64,000 nt of DNA from Marchantia polymorpha subsp. ruderalis. Its lineage: Eukaryota > Streptophyta > Marchantiopsida > Marchantiales > Marchantiaceae. The position numbers and the translations under genes were made by a program. The notes beneath the pieces were generated by a model that saw nothing but the letters and a program-made list of their open reading frames with translations, did no database searches and had not been told where the DNA came from. The stretch covers positions 20,376,001-20,440,000 of the forward strand of contig AP031354.1 in NCBI GenBank assembly GCA_037833965.1. The letters run 5' to 3'. Positions 52,054-61,814 of this stretch are shown here, in pieces. Positions within the stretch are counted from its first letter, which is position 1. Each line of letters starts with the position of its first letter.

Positions 52054-55000
52054 TGTGGTAACACACTTTTTGTTTTTTTTGCAGAATTTAAACAATTTTA
52101 GAAAACTAGTACCAAAGCAGTGTTTGTAGCTAGAGAAGGGTACGCTAAATAGAGTGGATTGATGAGATCGTCACGAGGGCACAAAGAATCACGTAGTCGG
52201 ATGTACCAACGCCAACGTCTTCGGCGCCTTCGGCAAAAGCTCCTTTTTGAGGTGTCTCTACTCACGCGCCTCTAGCGTATAAGGAAGCTACGCTTCCGGC
52301 GCAGACACCTCAGGAGGAGGTTTTGCTAAAGACGTCAGGAGAAGGGCCCGGACCTCTAAAGGCATCCGACCATGAGTGCGCCTTCGGCGAAGCGCCGCTA
52401 GCGCGGAAAGGGAAAAACCTTCATAACAATCGGGATACACGGTAGATCCAGTTGGTTGAAGTTGCCTTAGAAAGAGCGCGGGACACTCGTTCTAACGAGT
52501 CCAAGAGCGTCGGAGATGGACCAGGAATGGAGAAGTTATGAGCGTCGGAAAACTCGTAGCCGGACATGCGCCGTTCGCGCTAGGGTTCACAGCCGGAAAG
52601 GATTCCCGTACGCCCTCGGCGATGCGCCTTCGGTGGAATCACGCGCTCATAGGAGGAAACCCACTCAGAGTCGGAAGCGCCTTTGGCGGCGGTCCATGGA
52701 AGGAAAGCGCCGGTCGGATGTACGTCTCCGACGTGGCGCTGACAGCCGGATGCGCTGGCATGAGTTGCGCTGGCGGAAATGCGCCGGCAGCAACGGACGA
52801 GGCATAAAGGACAAAATAGGCGGTACGACTGCGCGCCGGCGTAATTCGATCCGACTGGATGTGCGCCTCCAGCAAGGCGCCGACGGATAATGAACGCACC
52901 AGCGGCGACACGCCTCCGGAGAAGGGCGGGTTAGGAAAAGACAACAGGGTCGACGTATACCCTGCAGCGGACTCGAGTCCGGAAGGTGGCGGCGGCGGGA
53001 GAATTCAACGTTTAAGCATGCGAATGCGCGCAATGCGGAGACGTGAATTCGCGCATGCAAAGGGCGAACCGTTAAGCCGTATAGCCGACTGCGTACGTTG
53101 CAACCAGTAAGAACGTTGGACGTTCTTGAAATCGGAGAAGAAAAGACTGCACTCCAGTCTCATTCTCTCATTCTTGGCTTTGCGATTTCCAGTTCCAAGA
53201 TAACGCGCAAGGGCGGAGCGACCTGCAGTGAGAGTAGAGAGTGCGGAAACGAGTTGCGCAAGGATCTTGGCGGACCTTGAAAGAATTGGGAGTAGCGATC
53301 TTGAACGAGCGCAGAGAGAGTGAGCAGTCAGTGCTTGAGTGGCCGACGCGCAGTGGCGATTGTGAGAGAGCGAGCGAAAGGGAGAACGTTTGTGTGTGTG
53401 CAGGCAACGCAATGTCGAAGGTTCCCCAGCTGCGAGTGTCTCCACTCAGGGTGCCGCAGATCGGTCTACGCGCATTTCAAGATGTGCTGTTGAGGCTGAA
53501 GCTCGATTTTCTCCTATGGGGGTGGAATTGGACATGTCCGGAGATGGTGCGCGAGTATCTGCAAGAGAGACACAAGCCTTCTCGCGGATTTCGCCCACAC
53601 CCAGAGAGATGGGACATTTGCAATTGGGCGCAGGTGTTGGGCAGGTGTGCCGGCGAGGAAGGGGATCTCCTCTTCGAGGCCGACAGCGTGAAGGTGTCCC
53701 AGGAGGAAGAAGTCTCTTACAATGAGCTCTTCAAGGTGGCTAGACATCCCAAGAACGGTTTCCGGACACGGGATTACAAGGATCGATTGCGGAGAAATGT
53801 CGCGACGGCATTGCTGCAGATATTGCAGCCGACCAAGACCGCTTACATGCATGGTTGGCAGGTAGAGTTCGTGGAGCTAGTGCTGTCAGGAGCTCCGGTG
53901 CATTGGGCACGGCTCCTGTGGAAGGTGACGCGCCAACATGCGCAAGAAGAGAGGGGAGGAACCCTCAATCATCTATCGCCTTACTTAATCGTGTTTTACC
54001 GGGCGATGGGATGTTTGACGAATGCTGAGAAAACTCGGTTTCCGCAGCTGACCCGGACTTATCCAGGTAGATATTCGAGGGAGGCCGAAGTAGACACGGA
54101 TCCGGACGAGGAACCTGCCAGTACGCCTCCGGCTCCGGCTCCAGCAAGGGCAGCAGAAGAACGTCGAAGTGAGCGCATTCCGCGAAAGCGGAAGTGGGAT
54201 GAGAGACCTGAGGACAGGCAGCCGGAAGTGCCAGCTGCGCCGACTCGTGGTCGGCCCACCCCCGAGCCTCACAGTCGACCAAAACAGAGGGCACGCAAAA
54301 TGCCAACTGTTACTGAGGAGACCAGGCGAACTCCGACCCGGCGGAATCTCACACAGGAAGAGATAATCGCTCAGATCCTAGGGAAGACGGCAGAAACCTC
54401 TGCATAGAAGGCACCACGGCCTTCGGGAGGAGATGGACGGACTGACAGCCGGCCGACTGCGAGTCGGATGACTGAAGGTCGACAAGCGGAAGGAAGGCCA
54501 ACTGAACGGCGCGTTGAACCGGACAGCAGGCCGGAAGCAGAAGAGAGTTTGGCTGACGAGCCAACAATCCTCAGAGGGTCGTCTTCGGCGGAAGGCACTT
54601 CTGGAAGAACGCCACCAACAAGCAGGCCAAGTGGAGTCAAGACGCGCAGGGTATATCCGACTCCCAGTCGGACAACTGCTGGTCGGCCGACTGCGAGTCG
54701 GACAACAGAGAGTCAGTCGGATTCGCCGACTGCGAGACGGATGGGGCCAACGACGAGTGTGCGGACGCCTTCGGCGGACGCACCTTCAGCAAGGACACCT
54801 CCCGCGCAGATTGCGCCGGAAGGACAGGCAGCAGAAGCGGGCGGTGCAAGAGTGACAAAAGTCACTGCGGCGTCGACCCCTTCACAAACCGAAGATCGAG
54901 CCGGAACAGGGGCTCAAGCAGTGGGATCTCCCACTGCCATGGATATTTTAGCAGGCAGTGGAGCAGCAGTCGCAGCGGAAGCTGCTGCGCGCCACAGTTC

Positions 55001-56929
55001 CAGGGAGTCGCCAAGGGATTCGGTGGCGACTGAAATCCTCGAGACTGAGGATGATACGAGCTCGGAAGAGCAAGAAGCGGATTCGGTGCAAAAAACGCCA
55101 ACAGGGGTGCTGTGCGAACAGATAGTTCCACTCCTGCGATATCTGGATCGCAAGACATCCAAATACGCAAGTGCCTTAAAACCGCTGTCTTATGTGGAGA
55201 CAATCAGGCGAAGGACGAGGAGCAAGGTGGCAAGGTGGGCCTCTAGGTGCCAAGTATATGTGGATAGGAACACCGCCCTCCGACAACACCTGGCGGTCAC
55301 CCAGAAGCTATACCAAGCCTTGCAGCAGCAGAAGGAGGATGCGGCGACGAAGAGTCAGGCGGATGCCGAACTAATACGGGCAAAGATCGAGTCGGAATTG
55401 CAGGAGGAGCGGAGACAGAACAAAGTCCTAGCAGCCGAGCTTGCGCGCCAGACGCGCGCCTTAGAAGAAAGTCAAAGAGCCCGCAAGGAGGATGAGGAGT
55501 TGTTGTGCAACTTGCAATCCGAGTGCTCGGAATTGAGGGCACAACGTGCGGGATTGGAAATGCAGCTGGCAGAGGTGGAGAGCAGCTGCAGGGCACGAGG
55601 AGAGTTGGCGGCACGGGTGACTCGTTGTCTAAACGGATACACCCATTGGGAGGTGGCAGCTCAAGAGAGGGTTACACTCCGGGAGTTCGAGCTTCGGGCG
55701 GCGGCCTTGACGGAAGGTGACAGTCGGAGTCGGCGGCGAGTGGCGAGAAAATTAGAAACCTTCTTGTCGGGTGCGCGCGACACTATGGCGCACTTGCAGT
55801 CGGAAGTCACCACAGCGCTCCGACGCCTGGGGTTACGCAGCCGGTCGGAACACTGGCAAGGTAGAGATAGTAAGCGGAGCAGTCCGGCGCGCAGGAGGCG
55901 CAGCACCGGATGTGCTGAGTGCAGTAGAGTAGTTTGGTTTCGCGCAAATGCTGCGAATGGTAGATAGGATAGCGTAGTGCTAGTTAGGATCTTTTGAGAG
56001 TATAAAGTAGATCAAGGCGTTTTGCCTTGGGACTCTTCCAGTTTCGGAAGTGCAGATCAGGAACTCACTTTCTTGGCGTGTTTGTGCATTTGGTCCTGGC
56101 ACCACGTAGAGAAGCTGCAGCATAGCGAAGTTACCGTATGTTGTAGTTGAAGGCCTTCGGCTGAATGTTCAGAGCTAGCACCCGGTTAGAGACTTGAGTA
56201 GTGCGGATCTGCACCTGCGGGTGATTTCTGATGCTCAGAGCCGGCTGCGAGTTAGATACTTGAACAGTTCCACCTTACTCCTTCGAGTGACATATCCTGA
56301 TTGTACTCCTACGGGAAGTTTCCCCTGAATGCCAATGTGAAGTTTCATTACTTCGTGTAAACCTTGGTTTGTAATTCAGGTTGTGTGTGTGTGTTACTGG
56401 ATCGTGTTTTCAGTAAGTTCTCAGTCGGGTCTGCACTCCCTGCGTTTTGTGTGATAGTCGAGGGTGACGTCCACGGCGTACGTAGAGGCTTCGTTCCGAA
56501 GTGAGAAGTCCAGTCCGGGTACCCCCGCTAGTTCCTGGCGGAAGGGCAGTAAAAGCCGGAGTGGGAGGCACTTCCTGCAGAACCTCTGAGTGAACTTGCG
56601 AGACACTTTCCTCCTGAAATCCGAAGCGGAGGTCCTGACCGACCTCCGAGTTGTGCTTTTTTTGCCAGTTTCAGGTGTGTGTGTGTGTGTGTGTTGAGTG
56701 ACCACGCTGTACCGTGCATCCTCCGAGCATCCTCCGAGTTGAGATCCTCCTCCGAGTCGAGCCTCCGAGTCGAGCACTGCAGTATTTCTGGGAGTGACAG
56801 TCGCCTAGAATTCAAACTCTACAAAAGTCTGTTAAACGTGACACTTTTACTCTGTGTGTTGCCTCTGTCCCTGTGGGTTCGATCTTTTTACCACCATACT
56901 GCAGTTTTAGCCTTTGGTGGGTTATTACA
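52054..56929 (+). mobile_element. A LTR 3 (4876 bp)
   Basis: Terminal LTR of the array. It differs from LTR 2 by a nonsense change in the ORF, changed lengths of two GT runs (+2 and -2 bp; 56675-56694 is the main one) and two or more substitutions in U5. TATAAA at 56001-56006. It is followed by 24 bp identical to the leader of A, not by target sequence. Confidence 0.92.
53241..55967 (+). pseudogene. LTR-encoded coiled-coil protein (A LTR 3, nonsense)
   Basis: Same frame as in LTR 1 and 2, broken by TAG at 54405-54407 (CAG in the others, a C to T change) after residue 388, at the start of the disordered region. The remaining frame (to 55967) is open and retains the coiled coil. The N-terminal domain could still be made. 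Confidence 0.85.
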
Positions 56930-56953
56930 TAAGGAGCCGACAACTTCTTTTTG
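56930..56953 (+). other. 24-bp A leader remnant beyond the last LTR
   Basis: Identical to the 22-nt spacer plus the first two bases (TG) of the A PBS. B integrase sequence resumes right after it. GACAACTTC occurs at 56939-56947 and again at 56956-56964. No 5-bp duplication of the left flank (GCGAT at 30716-30720) is evident. Confidence 0.75.
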
Positions 56954-58019
56954 AGGACAACTTCATACAGAGGAGGCGGGTGGACACTATGCCACCAGGA
57001 ACACGGTCACAAAGATTCTAAATGCGGGGTATTGGTGGCCGACCATGTTTAAGGATGTTCTCGATTACATCCGCAAGTGCGACAGTTGCCAGAGGACGGG
57101 GAGGCCAACGCCTACAACACGCTGGCCCCTGACTCCCATCATGCCTCTAGCACCTTTCGAAAAGTGGGGCATTGACTTTGTAGGGCCGATACAACCAGTG
57201 ACTAGAAGCACACGAAGGCGCTACATTCTGGTAGCAACGGACTACGCCACCAAAATGGTGGAGGCCAGGGCCACCAGAAGGGATGATGCTGCCACAGTGG
57301 CAGCCTTTTTGTTTGAGTCGATTATCACACGCTACGGATGTCCCTTAGAGCTAGTCAGCGACCGGGGCACGCATTTTTTGAATCAGATCATCGAAGATCT
57401 GACACGGTATTTCCACATCAAGCACCGGAAGACTACTCCATACAATCCCAAGGCGAATGGACTGACGGAGAAGTCCAATGGTCTGCTGTGTAAAATACTA
57501 CTCAAGGTCACGGTGAATCACGCTCACGACTGGGATACGAAGCTAGCAGCCGCTCTATGGGCGTACCGGACAGCTGAGAAGGTCACGACCAAACAGACAC
57601 CATACTTTCTGGTGTATGGGCAACACCCGATCCTCCCGATCGAATTTGAAGTACCCACCCAACGAACGTTGGATTTGCAGAGGATGGGCGCAGAGGAGAG
57701 TCAGCTCTACAGGTTACAGGAGGTCACGCTGCTGGATGAGAGGAGACGAGACGCCGAAGATCGCACCAGGAAAATCCAGCTCCGCCGAAAGGAGAGATAC
57801 GATAAAAAGATCAAACCTGTACTCCTGCAGGCGGGTGATTTGGCATTGCTCTACGACAGCAGGCATGCCAGATTCCCAGGCAAACTGCACCTGAGATGGA
57901 TGGGACCTTACAGGGTTGTCGAAGTCTTCTCGAATGGATCCATCCAACTTGCGGACCTGGCCGGCGATTTGTTAGGCACCCGAGTGAACGGGTGGCGGTT
58001 GAAGAAATACCACATGTGA
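56954..58019 (+). pseudogene. pol: B integrase, continuation after the A array
   Basis: In frame from about 56957 (QLHTEEAGGHYATRN), completing the pol interrupted at 30720. HHCC domain with KCDSCQ, triad D in GIDFVGP, D in VSDRGTHF, E in NGLTEKSN, and an end in NGWRLKKYHM, very close to A. The ATG at 57045 is internal and not a start. Intact except for the insertion. Confidence 0.92.
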
Positions 58020-58043
58020 GTGTTCGCGTGGGCGCTCACAATT

Positions 58044-58056
58044 GAGGAGGGGAGCA
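58044..58056 (+). promoter_or_regulatory. B polypurine tract
   Basis: GAGGAGGGGAG then CA and the LTR start TGTGGTACC. Confidence 0.8.
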
Positions 58057-59301
58057 TGTGGTACCCCACTTTTGGCAATTTTGAGGAAATTAAAACATTT
58101 TTGGAAAATTGTACCCTGGCAGCATTGTAAATAGCCTTCGGTACATCAAAACGGAGTGAATCCGGAAGATCGCGGGGATTCTCGAGGGATCTTGTAGAAT
58201 CTAGGATTTGGGGTGCAGCAGTAAGGACAGGCACCACCCTCCCTGCGAGCTCTGCAGTTAGGATCCCTGCGACGCAAGGCGCAAAACCCGCCTTCGGAGG
58301 TTGCGTCCGCGGCGGTAGGGAATTCCTCCATAATTAGGTCAACCCTCGGGCGCCTTGACCAAGTTAGGGTCTCGTTGGAAAGAGCTCGACGCACTGATTC
58401 CAACGAGTCCAAGAACGCTGGGAACGGATGAGGACTTAGGGAGTTATCGCTATTGGAAGATACGGAGACGCTCGCCTTCGGCGGAAGGAGTTCGCCACCG
58501 GCGGGAATTCTGCCTACGCGGAAGGGGGAATCAAGTTTTGTCCTATGCGCGGACGAAGGAAGTTCGCCTGTGCACAGGCGAAGTAGGGTTTGGGGAGGCG
58601 CGAAGTCCGCCTACGCACAGGCGTTCGCCTGTGCACATGCGCTTCGGCGTCGGCGGAAAATCCGCCTTGGGCCCTAGAAATGCGCCTTGTGAGGTAGAAA
58701 GTGTACGGCGCCTTCTGCGCCAGCGCGGCGCCGCGGACGGGCAAGGAGCCGCCAGAGTAATCAAATCCGTACGGACCATGCGGACGGGACGGGTGGATGC
58801 GCTCTCGGACGGACGGAATTGCGGCGGCGGAAGCGCCGACAGAGAGACAAGGAACGGACAGACTGGACGGAGACGGCTGACCACGGTCAACGCCTTCCGC
58901 GCCAGCGCGACGCCACGCACGGAATTCGCCTGCGCACAGGCGAGTGCCTGTGCACAGGAGGATGAAGTTCCGCGCCGGCGGAGAATCCGCCGAGGAGTCT
59001 GCCTGCACACAGGCAGGAGTTGAACTTTTGTCCGACATGCGGACACACGCGTCGAGGCAGAAGGGGATTGGCCGAGGGGCGGTACGAACAAGTGTACCAC
59101 GCAAGGCGGAAAACTCGCCTTCGGCACTACGCTCCCATGTCCGCGGGGTAATACGCTCGCGGAGTTCAAATCCGCCAATTCGAGCGTGAGAGTTTAATCG
59201 GCGACGGCGGAGCGTGAAGCCGCGCGTGAGAGCGGAGACCGTTCCAGCGTAGAGCCGGCGCGGCCATCAAGTGAGACGTCCTCCACGAGCAAGAGCCGAC
59301 C

Positions 59302-59955
59302 ATGACCTTCGACCGGGCGGCGGAGAGCGTCCCATTCTTGAATTCGCGATTCCAATCTCTTGTGCGCGCTGCGCGCATCCAATTGCTGGCTGCTAAACAT
59401 TCTCGACGTCGCCGCACAGGGGATTTCTTGGTGATTGAGGGAGAAGTGAGTGCGCGGGATTTGGAATTGAGGGCGATTAGAGTTTGCCGAGAGAGAAAGG
59501 AGCTCGGGCGGTGCGGAAGTAGAATGAGCGGGCGAGCGAACTCCAGGAACGCAATGACGAGACCGGGCAGATTGCGGATGGTGCCACTTCGCCTACCACA
59601 GAACGGGCTGCGCGCTTTCGAGGAGCGCTTAATAGCAAGAAAGCTCGATTTCTTGCTATGGGGATGGAACTACATCTGTGCGAATATGGTGCGCGAGTGG
59701 CTAGAGCCACAGGGACCACCCTCGCGCGGATTGCGTCCGCATGTTGATCGGTGGACAGTCCAAGATTGGGCGCAGGCATTGGGAAGATGTGCCGGCATGC
59801 CAGGGCATCTCCTTTTCGACAGTGAGAGCATCAAGGTGACCAAGCAGGAAGAGGCGCAATTTGTGGAGCTGTTCAAGACCGGGAGGTCTACCAAGAATGG
59901 GTACAGGACCCGTGATTACAAGGATCGATTTCGCCGGACTTTGTCCGCGCGCTGA
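59302..59955 (+). pseudogene. LTR-encoded protein, N-terminal part (B 3' LTR)
   Basis: Same 217-codon frame as 14029-14682, one residue different (Arg for Trp). It ends at the same TGATG stop/start overlap. Confidence 0.65.
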
Positions 59956-60504
59956 TGCAATTACTGCAGCCACACCGTGCCTGCTACATCACATTGTGGC
60001 AGGTCTCTTTTGTGGAGTGCGTCATCGAGGGAACTCCAATTCACTGGGCGAGCATCCTGCACAGGGTGATGCGACAGCACGCTTTTGAGGAGAAGGGGGG
60101 AACTCTAAACCATCTCTCTTCTTTCCTCATCAATTTTTATCGACAGCGGAATTGTTTGACAGCGGCGGAGCTTGAGCATTTTCCGCCGTTGTCCGTCGAC
60201 CATCCCGGGAAGTATGTGCGGGAGAATGAGGTCGACACTGATGCAGAGGAGTCACCAACTTCTACCCCATCAAGGCGGAGGGACGAAGGGAGAAACACTC
60301 CTGCAGCACGAGTGCCGCGGAAGCGGCGATGGAGAGAAGAGTCCGAAGAGGAGCAGCATCAAGAACCCTCTGCTCCCATTCGACCGCGGCCGTTGTACGA
60401 GTCATACAGCCGGCCGAAGCAGAAGGCACGCAGACTGGTGTTACCAGCCAACAGTGCGGACACGGCGACGATTGCGACGGAGAAAGGAAGTGCGTCGCCA
60501 GAAA
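59955..60504 (+). pseudogene. LTR-encoded protein, middle part (B 3' LTR), truncated
   Basis: Shifted frame as in the 5' LTR, with MQLLQPHRACY and SRPKQKARR. It ends at the junction with H; the residues beyond 60504 are antisense H sequence and meaningless. Confidence 0.6.
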
Positions 60505-60506
60505 TG

Positions 60507-61811
60507 CACCATCCCCAACGCTTCTCTCTCCGTCGTGGTGTACTTCCGCTCTGCTAGAGACAGCTGTCGGCTCGCGAAGTAGATCGGGTAGTCCTTTTTG
60601 TTGTCATCCTTTTGACTCAGTACTACACCGATGGCGAATGCAGATGTGTCAACGTAAACATGGAATGGTCGATTCCAGTCTGGACTCCTTAGTACGGGAG
60701 CAGTCGTGAGTTTCGCTTTAAGAGCCTCAAATGCTGACTGCTGGTTCGCACCCCAAGCATAAGGCTCGTCCTTCTTCAACAACTTGGTCAGGTCCGCCGC
60801 CAGTATTGCATACAGGTGTATGAATCTTCGGTAGTAGCCCACATGACCCAGGAATGCTCGCAGCTCTCTTAGATTCGTGGGCGGCTCAAGCTCGAGTATA
60901 ACCTTGACCTTCTCGATGTCCACCGCAATGCCGTCTGCCGAGACCCGATGACCCAACAAGATCCCACTAGTCATAAAGAAAAAGCACTTCTCGGGATGTA
61001 GTGATAAACTGCTCTCTCTACATTTATCGAAGGTCTGCTTCAAGTGACTTAGGTGTTCAGACCGCTTCCCAAAGACACAGAAGTCATCTATGAATATTTC
61101 CAGGAACTTCCTCAGTTGTTCCTGGAAGATATTGGTCATCATCCGTTGAAAGGTGGCAGGCGCGTTGCACAGACCGAAGGGCATCTTGTGGTATGCGTAA
61201 GTTCCCCAGTCGGTTGTGAACGTAGTTTTATCCTTGTCCTGTTCCCGGATAGACACCTGATTGTAACCTGAGAACCCATCCAGGAAGCTATAACATTCAT
61301 GTCCTGCGACATGGTCTAGAATGGCATCCGTGAATGGTAACGGGTGATGATCCTTGCGTGTTGCTGCATTCAACTTCCGGAAATCCTGACACACTCGTAT
61401 CTTACCCGTCAACTTCTTGGGTACGATAACAATCGGCGACACCCACTCACTGCTGAGCACGGGGTAAATAATACCAGCACTCAAGTACTTATCTATCTCC
61501 TCCTTAACTAGCAAGGAGTATTTTGGGTTGAGGCGATACTGGCGCTGTCGTATGGGTACTGAGTCGTCCAGTAAATCGATACGGTGTTCCCCATACCGTG
61601 CAGGTATCCCCTTCATGTCTTCGATCTTCCAGGCGAAGACGTCGACATAATGGCTAAGGAATGCCTGTACTTTCCTTAGCTCGTCTCCTCTCACTGCGCT
61701 TGATACCTTCAAGCACTTGTCGGGACTGAGTTGTACTTCGTGACAGTCACTAGGGTCGACAATGCCCTCGGTGTGACTCGTCTCACTCCTTCCCAGTCCC
61801 ACAGTTAATTG
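60507..61811 (-). pseudogene. pol: H RT, truncated in RNase H
   Basis: In frame with gag-PR after TAG, starting QLTVGLGRSE. RT motifs are complete (GYNQVSI, FIDDFCVFG). RNase H begins (VYVDTSAFAIG) and is cut after REALGMV. Integrase is missing. Confidence 0.9.
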
Positions 61812-61814
61812 CTA
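61806..61814 (-). promoter_or_regulatory. Candidate readthrough signal, H (UAG CAA UUA)
   Basis: On the - strand TAG (61814-61812) is followed by CAATTA, identical to B. Confidence 0.75.

Larger units (their letters stand above)
30721..56929 (+). mobile_element. Tandem array of element A (LTR-int-LTR-int-LTR)
   Basis: Three LTRs (30721-35597, 41388-46263, 52054-56929) alternate with two internal regions (35598-41387 and 46264-52053); the period is 10,666 bp. Copies differ at only a handful of sites: about five in the 5.8-kb internal part, a few per LTR. The array sits in B pol in the same orientation. LTR ends are TGTGGTAAC/GTTATTACA, an imperfect inverted repeat. A single element would be about 15.5 kb. 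The array could come from LTR-LTR unequal crossing-over or integration of a concatemer. Confidence 0.93.
12784..60504 (+). mobile_element. Element B: large Ty3/gypsy retrotransposon, split by D and A
   Basis: LTR start TGTGGTACCCCAC occurs at 12784 and again at 58057 after a polypurine tract; LTR end GGTTATTACA is at 26015. Without the inserted D element and its 4-bp duplication, the 5' LTR is about 5.37 kb. The internal part is gag-PR, UAG, RT-RNaseH (to 30720) and INT (from about 56954). The A array lies inside pol. The 3' LTR stops after 2.45 kb at the junction with H. Shared parts of the two LTRs differ at about 20 positions in 2.45 kb, mostly transitions. Confidence 0.9.
58057..60504 (+). 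mobile_element. B 3' LTR, left part, truncated
   Basis: Collinear with 12784-15234 at about 99%. 58057-59301 is non-coding U3 with the 14-bp palindromes. The alignment ends at GCCAGAAA, after which two unmatched bases (TG) and then antisense B-family pol sequence follow. The missing half is not in the window. Confidence 0.9.
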
